Source: Dehalococcoidales bacterium
Lineage (GTDB): Bacteria > Chloroflexota > Dehalococcoidia > Dehalococcoidales > UBA2162
NCBI GenBank assembly: GCA_020343555.1
Contig: CP070800.1
Location: 995,152 to 1,002,781, forward strand
DNA length: 7,630 nt
Reading direction: 5' to 3'
This document shows, in pieces, positions 1 through 5,800 of this stretch. Each line of letters begins with the position of its first letter. The first letter of the stretch is position 1. The translations under genes and the position numbers were made by a program. The notes under the pieces were generated by a model. It saw only the letters and a list, made by a program, of their open reading frames with translations. It was not told the origin of the DNA and ran no database searches.

Positions 1-392
1 GACCGTTACTGGTAGTGGACGGTGCTCATACGCCGGAATCGGCACGAAAGATGCGTGAAGCATTAGAAAAGTATTTCAGCTTTGACAAGGCAGTTTTGAT
101 AATCGGTAGTTCGTCGGATAAGGATATAGCGGGAATCGTCAATGAATTAGCGCCGATATTCGAAAAAGCGGTTATTACCCGTTCCGTCCATCCCAGGTCG
201 ATGCCTGCGAACACCATCGTGCAGGAATTTCGCAACAGGGGAGTCAATACCACTGTAGTTGAAGATTTTCTAGAGGCTCTACCTTTAGCATTATCGTTGG
301 CAGGTGAGAATGACCTGGTCTGTGCAACAGGTTCACTGTTCATAGTCGCAGGAGTTATTGAGGTAGCGGAGAAGCTGGGAATATCAAAGTAA
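1..392 (+). CDS. folC: Folylpolyglutamate synthase / dihydrofolate synthase, C-terminal part (5' end outside window)
   Basis: Cytoplasmic ATP-dependent ligase of the Mur-ligase superfamily that adds glutamate to folates, and in many bacteria also makes dihydrofolate from dihydropteroate. Only the last 129 codons are present; the frame is open from the left edge (first full codon at 3) to TAA at 390-392. What is seen is the Mur-ligase C-terminal (glutamate ligase) domain: it begins with PLLVVDGAHTPES, matching the family's DGAHN motif (here T replaces the usual N), then a Rossmann-like stretch (AVLIIGSSSDKD) and the typical end CATGSLFIVAGVIEV, equivalent to the GSLYLVGEV ending of FolC. The first MATE gene starts 24 bp downstream in the same direction, suggesting co-transcription. 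The main alternative is another Mur-type ligase, but the DGAH and ATGSLF pair fits FolC best. Confidence 0.88.
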   Translation, partial: PLLVVDGAHTPESARKMREALEKYFSFDKAVLIIGSSSDKDIAGIVNELAPIFEKAVITRSVHPRSMPANTIVQEFRNRGVNTTVVEDFLEALPLALSLAGENDLVCATGSLFIVAGVIEVAEKLGISK

Positions 393-416
393 TATGCGAA
401 AAGATTAGTAAACCAA

Positions 417-1799
417 TTGGTAGATTCGGATAATTCAACTGAAAATGTAGTCAAACAAGAAAAAGACTGGACGCAAGGAAGCGTTGTTCGTAATCTCTGG
501 TCTCTCTCATGGCCGCTGATGATAGGAGCCAGTCTTAACCAGATAGGTCCTACCATCGATATGATATGGGTTGGCAGGTTGAGTTCGGCTACTATCGCCG
601 GTGTCGGCGTTGGTGGTATGGCCGTCATGATGATGAACTCGCTGACGATGGCACTTTGTATGGGCGCCAGGGCGATTATCGCCCGGTACATCGGTGCGGG
701 AGATGAAAAGCAGGCCATTCGTGCTGCAAGGCAAGCCTATGTCGTGGGAATCATTTTCAGTCTTATCATGCTTCCTGTGGGATTGCTTCTTGCCGAACCG
801 ATTATGAATATTTTCGGCGTAGAAGAGGATGTCGTTAGGGAAGGTTCGACATATCTGCAGGTACTACTGGCAGGGTCCGGCTCAGTGATATTGTGGATGA
901 TGACCGAGAGTGTGATGCAGTCATCCGGTGATAGTAAAACGCCAATGAAAATCGCTGTATTATTCAGGATTATCCATGTGGGATTATGCCCAATGTTGAT
1001 TTTCGGCTGGTGGATATTTCCTGAACTTGGTGTCAGGGGAGCGGCATTAACGAATATCATAACCCAATCATTTGGTCTTATCCTGGGAATCTGGATTCTA
1101 TTCACAGGAAGAACCAGGCTGCACCTGAGCCTGGATGGTTTAAAAATAGATCCATCAATGATATGGCGTATAATCAAGATAGGTATCCCTGTAGCTGTCA
1201 GTGGCATGCAGAGGAGTCTTGGTGATATGATAATAATGTGGTTGATAGTACCATTTGGTACTGTTGCCGTCGCCGCGCATACTGTCTGGCAGAGGGTGAT
1301 GATATTCGCCATGATGCCGGCAATGGGATTCGGTACGGGCGCGGCTGTACTGGCTGGTCAGAACCTCGGAGCCAACCAGCCCGACCGGGCTGAAAAAAGC
1401 GGCTGGCTGGCAGGCGGAATTGTCCAGGCATGGATGCTTGCTTTTGCCCTGGTGATATTGATCTGGGCGGAAGAAATAATAGGTATATTCGGACCTCAGC
1501 CTGATGTAGTAGCTTTAACAGCCGATTTCCTGAGGATCGGGACTGCTGGCATGCTGTTATTCGGACTCGAACCTGTGATGATGTCGGTACTGTCCGGTGT
1601 AGGAGATACCGTTCCTCCTATGATCGTTACGGTCGGCACATTCTGGGTATTCCAGATACCTCTCGCGTTCGTGCTGTCGAAATATACCGGTTATGGTGTA
1701 TATGGTGTCCGATGGGGAATGGTAATCGGTATGTTAGCCTCAGCGGTTTTTATGGGTTTGTATTTCAAGACCGGCAGGTGGAAGAGGAAGCAGGTATAG
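417..1799 (+). CDS. MATE family efflux transporter, tandem copy 1
   Basis: Predicted inner-membrane multidrug/toxin exporter of 460 residues, the usual size for a 12-helix MATE protein driven by H+ or Na+. A charged N-tail ends in DWTQGS (17-22); helix 1 carries GPTIDMIWVG with D48, the position of the conserved N-lobe acidic residue of MATE pumps. PMKIA (176-180) and the C-lobe signature GQNLGANQPDRAEKS (314-328) also fit; the protein ends in a basic tail GRWKRKQV. D270 (helix 7) and E385 (helix 10) are acidic residues in hydrophobic surroundings that the two neighbouring copies lack. The start is TTG at 417: the folC stop codon at 390-392 is in this frame, no ATG or GTG lies between, and the resulting N-terminus matches the lengths of the paralogues. 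The Shine-Dalgarno site is poor, so the start is less sure than the gene. Substrate unknown. Confidence 0.93.
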   Translation: MVDSDNSTENVVKQEKDWTQGSVVRNLWSLSWPLMIGASLNQIGPTIDMIWVGRLSSATIAGVGVGGMAVMMMNSLTMALCMGARAIIARYIGAGDEKQAIRAARQAYVVGIIFSLIMLPVGLLLAEPIMNIFGVEEDVVREGSTYLQVLLAGSGSVILWMMTESVMQSSGDSKTPMKIAVLFRIIHVGLCPMLIFGWWIFPELGVRGAALTNIITQSFGLILGIWILFTGRTRLHLSLDGLKIDPSMIWRIIKIGIPVAVSGMQRSLGDMIIMWLIVPFGTVAVAAHTVWQRVMIFAMMPAMGFGTGAAVLAGQNLGANQPDRAEKSGWLAGGIVQAWMLAFALVILIWAEEIIGIFGPQPDVVALTADFLRIGTAGMLLFGLEPVMMSVLSGVGDTVPPMIVTVGTFWVFQIPLAFVLSKYTGYGVYGVRWGMVIGMLASAVFMGLYFKTGRWKRKQV

Positions 1800-1850
1800 C
1801 CACCGATATTCTGTTTTTCTGCATGCTTTTCCCATTAATAGTAAATAAGC

Positions 1851-3284
1851 ATGTTCTCTAGGAAGGAGTTACTCACGAAAGACTACGATGACATCGATAT
1901 AAAAGAAGATACGAGAAGTTACCAGTTTACCGGTGGCAGGTTCGACAGGGACTGGACGCAGGGCGGAATATTGAAGAACCTGCTGTCTTTATCCTGGCCG
2001 ATGGTGGTTACCAACACCATTATGATGCTGGGCCCGACGATTGACATGATATGGGTTGGTAAACTCGGTCAAGCCGCCATTGCTGGTGTTGGTGTTTCCG
2101 GAATGGCGGTAATGCTGCTGAACTCGATGATGATGGGCCTGGCCCAGGGAATGCGTGCCGTTATTTCAAGGTTTGTCGGCGCGCGTAATTTTGATGGAGC
2201 AAGTCATGCTGCTCGACAGGCTTTCGTCATATGCGCTGTTTTTTCAAGTTTTATGGCAATAATCGGCATGTTCTTTGCCGAAGGGATATTGGTACTTCTG
2301 GGGCTGGAACCGGAAGTGGTTGTTGAAGGAGCAGTGTATCTACGAATTCTTTTTGTAGCTTCGGTTTCCATGTCTTTCAGGATGTTAATTGAAAGCATCA
2401 TGCAGGCGTCAGGAGACACTGTCAGCCCGATGAAAATGACTCTGGGATTCAGAATAATCCATGTGATTCTCTGTCCTTTCCTGATTTTCGGCTGGTGGAT
2501 TTTTCCCGAAATGGGAGTCAGTGGTGCCGCACTGACGAACGTAATTGCTCAAAGTATCGGTACAGCTATCGGTATATGGTATCTTTTCAGCGGTCGGACC
2601 AGGATCAAGGTGACTCTTGCGAATTTCAGGATCGATCTAACAATGATATGGAGGATAGTCAGGATTGGTATCCCGGCGCTTGTTTCCGGGCTGCAGAGAG
2701 GTGCTACCCAGATGATAATCATGTGGTTTGTCGTGCCCTTCGGAACAGCGGCAGTGGCAGCCCATTCGTTGAACCAGCGAATAGAGATAATGATGCTAAT
2801 GCCGACGTTCGCTCTGGGAATGGCGAGTGGTGTACTGGCAGGGCAGAATCTTGGCGCGGGACAGCCGGATCGAGCAGCAAAAAGCAGCTGGATTGCAGTA
2901 GCATTGGTGGAAGGCATTATGTTCGTTTTCTGTATGGTGATAATCTTTGCAGCAGAACACATCGTTCACATCTTCAGTACCGAACCCGATGTAGTCCAGA
3001 TTTCTGCTACTTACCTGAGGATAGGAATCCTGGGTTATGCCTTTCTCGGATTTGTGGCAGTGCTGATGAATTCACTTTCGGGTTCCGGAGATACTTTGCC
3101 ACCGATGATCGTTGCCGTTTCAACTGTCATGGTCGTAACTTTGCCGATGGCGTTTTTCCTTTCCAAGTATACCTCTCTCGGTGTTTATGGAGTCAGGTGG
3201 GCAATGGCCGCGGAAATGGTTGTCCAGGCGATCATCTTCACCATATATTTCCGAACCGGGAAATGGAAAACTAAGTATGTATAG
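1851..3284 (+). CDS. MATE family efflux transporter, tandem copy 2
   Basis: Predicted 12-helix inner-membrane exporter of 477 residues, paralogous to the genes on both sides and closer to copy 3. It has a longer, acidic N-tail (about 34 residues) before DWTQGG (34-39), helix-1 GPTIDMIWVG with D65, then GVSGMAVM, RIIH-LCPFLIFGWWIFPEMGVSGAALTN around 201-230, and GQNLGAGQPDRA (331-342). Where copy 1 has acidic D270 and E385, this copy has Q287 and V402; it has its own acidic E455 in the last helix. The basic tail is GKWKTKYV. The ATG at 1851 is the only usual start codon before the conserved region and an in-frame TAA lies just upstream (1842-1844), but no Shine-Dalgarno site precedes it; a strong one lies inside codons 4-6 instead (see separate entry). 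It follows copy 1 by 51 bp, probably in the same transcript. Substrate unknown. Confidence 0.93.
   Translation: MFSRKELLTKDYDDIDIKEDTRSYQFTGGRFDRDWTQGGILKNLLSLSWPMVVTNTIMMLGPTIDMIWVGKLGQAAIAGVGVSGMAVMLLNSMMMGLAQGMRAVISRFVGARNFDGASHAARQAFVICAVFSSFMAIIGMFFAEGILVLLGLEPEVVVEGAVYLRILFVASVSMSFRMLIESIMQASGDTVSPMKMTLGFRIIHVILCPFLIFGWWIFPEMGVSGAALTNVIAQSIGTAIGIWYLFSGRTRIKVTLANFRIDLTMIWRIVRIGIPALVSGLQRGATQMIIMWFVVPFGTAAVAAHSLNQRIEIMMLMPTFALGMASGVLAGQNLGAGQPDRAAKSSWIAVALVEGIMFVFCMVIIFAAEHIVHIFSTEPDVVQISATYLRIGILGYAFLGFVAVLMNSLSGSGDTLPPMIVAVSTVMVVTLPMAFFLSKYTSLGVYGVRWAMAAEMVVQAIIFTIYFRTGKWKTKYV
1860..1868 (+). promoter_or_regulatory. Shine-Dalgarno-like sequence inside the start of MATE copy 2
   Basis: AGGAAGGAG lies 9 nt after the ATG at 1851, within the coding frame. 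The only in-frame codon at normal spacing is ACG at 1875-1877, a rare start codon. Starting there would remove 8 residues and give an N-tail length closer to those of the other two pumps. It could also be a chance run of Arg-Lys-Glu codons (AGG AAG GAG). Confidence 0.3.
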
Positions 3285-3337
3285 GGAAAGAACGGCTGAT
3301 TTTGGATTTATCAGGCGGGATAGAGTACCCTTAAGAT

Positions 3338-4726
3338 ATGAATAACGATTCCGATGACTTCCATGTCCACGGCGGTAGAGCCGACAGGGATTGGACTCAA
3401 GGCAGTATCCCGCGTAACCTGTGGTCTCTTTCATGGCCGATGGTTATTACCAACAGTTTTATGATGCTGGGCCCGACCATAGACATGATATGGGTCGGGA
3501 AACTCGGATCGGCGTCGGTTGCCGGTGTCGGTGTGTCAGGCATGGCGGTAATGATGGTAGGCGGGGCAATGATGGGACTGGGAATGGGAATGAGAGCAGT
3601 CGTCTCCCGTTTTATCGGAGCCGGCGATATTCGTGGTGCTGTTCATGCTGCCCGGCAGGGTTTTACCATAAGCGCCAGTTTTGCTACCATCATGGCTTTG
3701 ATCGGTATTTTTCTGGCGGAGAAGATATTACTGCTATTTGGGCTTGAACCTGAAGTTGTCTCTGAGGGCGCGACATATATGCGTATCCTGTTCGTCGGTA
3801 TGATCGCGATGTCATTCCGGACAATAGCCGAGGGAATCATGCAGGCTTCGGGCGATACCATAAGTCCCATGAAAATAACGATAGGATTCAGGATATTTCA
3901 CATAGCTTTATGTCCGTTCCTTGTTTTCGGTCTATGGATATTCCCGGAAATGGGAGTTAGTGGTGCGGCGGTGACCAATGTAGCTTCCCAGAGTATCGGC
4001 ACTATCCTCTGCCTGTGGTTTCTTTTCAGCGGTCGTACCCGACTCAAACTGGATTTAAAGGATTTCCGAATCGATTTTCCGATGATTTGGCGTATTGTCC
4101 GAATAGGATTACCTGCGATGATGTCTGGCCTGCAAAGGAATCTCAGCCAGTTTTTCGTTATGTACCTGGTGGCGCCTTTTGGTACGGCAGCGGTTGCATC
4201 CCATACCATAAACCAGCGAGTCGAAATGGTGATGATGATGCCGGCGATGGCCTTCGGTATGACAAGCGGAGTACTGATGGGGCAGAACCTGGGAGCTGGT
4301 AAACCGGACAGGGCGGAAAAAAGCGCCTGGTTCGCCATAGGGATGGTAGAAGTGTGGGTTATCACTGCTTCCCTGATACTATTGATCTGGGCGGAAAATA
4401 TCGTCGGTATTTTCAATTCGGAACCCGCTGTAGTCGAAACTGCTTCTACGTTCCTGCGTATTGCGGCAGCGGGTTATTTCCTGCTGGGGTTCCAGGCGGT
4501 AACAATGAATGCCCTGGCTGGAGCCGGTGATAATATACCCTCGATGATTACGAATATCTTTGCAATCTGGTTGGTCTCCATGCCTCTGGCGTTTTTCCTT
4601 CCCAAATGGTTCCCTGAACTCGGAGTATACGGTGTGAGGTGGGGAATGGTTGCCGGTGTTGTGGTACCGGCAGCTGTTCTTACGATCTACTTCAAGACAG
4701 GACGCTGGAAGAAGAAGAAAGTCTAA
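3338..4726 (+). CDS. MATE family efflux transporter, tandem copy 3
   Basis: Predicted 12-helix inner-membrane exporter of 462 residues. Order of visible elements: short acidic N-tail, DWTQGS (18-23), helix 1 with GPTIDMIWVG (acidic D49), GVSGMAVMM, GLGMGMRAVVSRFIGAGD (80-97), IFPEMGVSGAAVTN (201-214), GQNLGAGKPDRAEKS (315-329) and the basic tail GRWKKKKV. It shares long near-identical stretches with copy 2 (for example GLEPEVV, IMQASGDT, FRIDxxMIWRIVRIG), so these two split after copy 1 branched off. Helix 7 has Q271 and helix 10 has Q386 in place of copy 1's acidic residues. ATG 3338 is the first possible start, because TAA at 3332-3334 is in frame; ribosome-binding signal weak. It lies 53 bp after copy 2 and is the last gene of the folC-MATE run, ending against a convergent gene. 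Substrate unknown. Confidence 0.93.
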   Translation: MNNDSDDFHVHGGRADRDWTQGSIPRNLWSLSWPMVITNSFMMLGPTIDMIWVGKLGSASVAGVGVSGMAVMMVGGAMMGLGMGMRAVVSRFIGAGDIRGAVHAARQGFTISASFATIMALIGIFLAEKILLLFGLEPEVVSEGATYMRILFVGMIAMSFRTIAEGIMQASGDTISPMKITIGFRIFHIALCPFLVFGLWIFPEMGVSGAAVTNVASQSIGTILCLWFLFSGRTRLKLDLKDFRIDFPMIWRIVRIGLPAMMSGLQRNLSQFFVMYLVAPFGTAAVASHTINQRVEMVMMMPAMAFGMTSGVLMGQNLGAGKPDRAEKSAWFAIGMVEVWVITASLILLIWAENIVGIFNSEPAVVETASTFLRIAAAGYFLLGFQAVTMNALAGAGDNIPSMITNIFAIWLVSMPLAFFLPKWFPELGVYGVRWGMVAGVVVPAAVLTIYFKTGRWKKKKV

Positions 4727-4734
4727 AAGGTAAA

Positions 4735-4755
4735 GATACCCTCGCCGAAGGTACC
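4735..4755 (-). terminator. Hairpin terminator beyond the SWIM gene, possibly two-way
   Basis: Read on the - strand, GGTACCTTC and GAGGGTATC form a 9-bp stem (two G-U pairs) closed by a GGC loop, then TTTACCTTTTAG, an interrupted T-rich tail. It lies 38 nt past the stop of the - strand SWIM gene and 8 nt past the stop of MATE copy 3. On the + strand the same arms give only 7 pairs with two mismatches and no following T-run, so it fits the - direction better. Confidence 0.5.
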
Positions 4756-4792
4756 CCGTGATAACCCGCATTTTAGTTATACAAATTTAAAT

Positions 4793-5056
4793 TTACGGTA
4801 CCAGGTCAAAATGTGTAGTGAGAGCCTCCTCTGGCAACATGCTGGTGAGGATTTTCTCGAGAGCCATTGTATGACTGCAGGTCTCCCAGGTAGAAAAGAA
4901 GTGGCAGGTGCAATGCCAGGTGCCGTCGCGATATGAAGTTTCGTAACTGTCGTTTTCCCCGCGAAAAGTGACAGTAAGTTCGGAGAAGGTGATCCTGTCT
5001 TTTTCCTCGGCATATCGTTTGGCTTTTTCGATTTTGCCTATAAGGCTTGACTGCAT
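4793..5056 (-). CDS. Small stand-alone SWIM zinc-finger protein
   Basis: An 87-residue predicted cytoplasmic protein. The C-terminal half holds the SWIM pattern CxC-x8-CxH: C49-T-C51, then C60-S-H62, preceded by YRDGTWHC and followed by a short helix (MALEKILTSML), as in SWIM domains. These bind one zinc ion and are used in DNA or protein contacts, for example in SWI2/SNF2 helicases and MULE transposases. No other domain is present, so it is a lone finger, not a piece of a visible larger gene. The N-terminal half is a charged helix (GKIEKAKRYAEEKDRI) and a beta-like stretch. The start is firm: ATG at 5056-5054 has AAGGAGGTG 5 nt upstream. It is divergent from dtd and convergent with the MATE run. 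Its leader carries a terminator-like hairpin, so expression may be controlled by attenuation. Molecular role unknown. Confidence 0.82.
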   Translation of the reverse strand: MQSSLIGKIEKAKRYAEEKDRITFSELTVTFRGENDSYETSYRDGTWHCTCHFFSTWETCSHTMALEKILTSMLPEEALTTHFDLVP

Positions 5057-5061
5057 TGACG

Positions 5062-5070
5062 CACCTCCTT
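5062..5070 (-). promoter_or_regulatory. Strong ribosome binding site of the SWIM gene
   Basis: AAGGAGGTG on the - strand, 5 nt before the ATG at 5056. It is the best Shine-Dalgarno match in the window and fixes the start of the SWIM gene. It begins 6 nt after the T-run of a terminator-like hairpin. Confidence 0.8.
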
Positions 5071-5076
5071 ATAAAT

Positions 5077-5107
5077 AAAAAACGCCCGACTATATTAGCC
5101 TGGCGTT
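5077..5107 (-). terminator. Terminator-like hairpin in the leader of the SWIM gene (candidate attenuator)
   Basis: On the - strand, AACGCC (5107-5102) pairs with GGCGTT (5086-5081). After one A-G mismatch, GGCTA pairs with TAGTC (one G-U), leaving a 3-nt loop ATA: 11 pairs in all. The stem runs into six T residues (5082-5077), then ATTT. This is the form of an intrinsic terminator in the - direction only; the + strand copy has an extra mismatch and no T-run. No gene other than a possible 12-codon leader ORF lies between it and the start of dtd, so it does not end a known gene. Confidence 0.6.
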
Positions 5108-5108
5108 A

Positions 5109-5147
5109 TTAACTGATACAGCTTCTGAAAATCGTTTTTAATGACAT
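5109..5147 (-). other. Possible leader-peptide ORF upstream of the SWIM gene
   Basis: On the - strand, ATG at 5147-5145 opens a 12-codon frame, MSLKTIFRSCIS, closed by tandem stops TAATAA (5111-5106) that run directly into the foot of the terminator-like hairpin. The layout suits leader-peptide attenuation. Against it: the ribosome-binding signal is weak (GGA 5 nt before the ATG), the peptide has no run of one amino acid, and 12-codon frames occur easily by chance. Confidence 0.2.
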
Positions 5148-5185
5148 CCTAATCCATAACCATCCTAGTGTCCTTAAACAATTCT

Positions 5186-5214
5186 ATTCTACTCCCTTTT
5201 TTATCGAAAGTCCA
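5186..5214 (-). promoter_or_regulatory. Candidate promoter for the SWIM leader
   Basis: On the - strand, TGGACT (5214-5209, 4 of 6 to TTGACA), a 17-bp spacer, then TAGAAT (5191-5186, 5 of 6 to TATAAT). Transcription would start near 5179, giving a leader of about 120 nt before the SWIM start codon, and a terminated RNA of about 100 nt if the leader hairpin acts. Confidence 0.4.
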
Positions 5215-5286
5215 GATAATTCTATACGGATAATCCGGTATTTTAGTATCTATTTTTGCTCTAAACAAATCTCCCTAAGAGTCCGT

Positions 5287-5315
5287 TTGTCTCTGCAATT
5301 ATGTTCCTGTAGAAT
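5287..5315 (+). promoter_or_regulatory. Candidate promoter for dtd
   Basis: TTGTCT (5287-5292, 4 of 6), a 17-bp spacer, then TAGAAT (5310-5315, 5 of 6). Start of transcription would be near 5322, just before GGGAG at 5325 and the TTG at 5336. If right, the earlier in-frame TTG at 5318 would lie upstream of the mRNA and cannot be the start codon. Confidence 0.45.
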
Positions 5316-5324
5316 GTTTGATAC

Positions 5325-5329
5325 GGGAG
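5325..5329 (+). promoter_or_regulatory. Ribosome binding site deciding the dtd start
   Basis: GGGAG lies 6 nt before TTG 5336. The alternative TTG at 5318 has no such site before it. Confidence 0.5.
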
Positions 5330-5335
5330 AGAAGA

Positions 5336-5800
5336 TTGAAAGTTTTACTGCAGCGAGTGACTGGAGCGTCGGTGAGTATCGATGGTGAGGAGGTCGGCAG
5401 GATAGGACAGGGAATGGTAGTTTTTGTCGGGGTAGCCGAGGGTGATTCGGAAACGGACATCGATTACCTTGTTCCGAAGATGACAGGTCTGCGGATATTC
5501 GCTGATGAAGAGGGAAGGTTTAACATTTCGATTGCTGACATCGGTGGTGAATTGTTGCTGATCAGCCAGTTCACGCTTCTTGCCGACACAAGGAAAGGCA
5601 AGCGTCCGAGTTTTACCAGGGCGGCATCGCCGGAACAGGCTGAACTCCTGTTCGAAAAGTTCGTTAATAAAACACGGGCAACTGGTTTAAAAGTAGAGAC
5701 TGGACGTTTCCAGCAGTACATGCAGGTGGAGATACATAACGACGGTCCGGTAACGATAATGCTGGACAGCCAGGACAGGTTGCGAAGCAGGCGTGAATAG
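5336..5800 (+). CDS. dtd: D-aminoacyl-tRNA deacylase
   Basis: Cytoplasmic proofreading enzyme that hydrolyses D-amino acids (and glycine wrongly attached to tRNA-Ala) from tRNA, keeping D-residues out of protein synthesis. The 154 residues form a single DTD domain: N-terminal KVLLQRVTGASVSIDGE, the SQFTL active-site motif at 77-81 (T80 at the position of the catalytic threonine), DTRKGKRPSF, and the NxGPxT motif as NDGPVT at 135-140, whose Gly-cisPro gives chiral selection. The start is chosen as TTG 5336 because it has a Shine-Dalgarno site and places these motifs at the family's usual numbering; TTG 5318 would add 6 residues (MIRERR). The C-terminal end is slightly longer than the usual 145 or so residues. 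Its last 8 nt overlap the next gene, so the two are probably translationally coupled. Confidence 0.95.
   Translation: MKVLLQRVTGASVSIDGEEVGRIGQGMVVFVGVAEGDSETDIDYLVPKMTGLRIFADEEGRFNISIADIGGELLLISQFTLLADTRKGKRPSFTRAASPEQAELLFEKFVNKTRATGLKVETGRFQQYMQVEIHNDGPVTIMLDSQDRLRSRRE

Noticed and set aside
26..718. Long - strand open frame (230 codons) opposite folC and pump 1
   Set aside because: It crosses two well-supported genes on the other strand, has no recognisable domain, and its composition is that of antisense to hydrophobic membrane-protein codons.
2495..3274. 259-codon + strand frame inside pump 2
   Set aside because: Shifted-frame shadow of the pump: polar and Cys/Arg-rich with no domain, while the pump frame is conserved with its paralogues throughout.
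556..3500. Repeated DNA around the helix-1 codons of the three pumps (ATGATATGGGTnGG) as a possible mobile-element repeat
   Set aside because: Explained by conserved codons for the protein motif DMIWVG in paralogous genes.
4761..4780. ATAAC...GTTAT inverted repeat as a terminator for the pump operon
   Set aside because: Only 5 AT-rich pairs around a 10-base loop, and no T-run after it.
4783..4794. AAATTTAAATTT palindrome near the SWIM stop codon
   Set aside because: Low-complexity AT sequence in an intergenic gap; no loop for a hairpin and no sign of function.
5145..5167. CATCCTA direct repeat (5145-5151 and 5161-5167)
   Set aside because: A 7-bp repeat within a gap of about 280 bp is expected by chance.
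5318..5335. Earlier TTG start for dtd
   Set aside because: No ribosome site before it, it lies upstream of the predicted transcription start, and the added residues MIRERR do not fit the DTD N-terminus.
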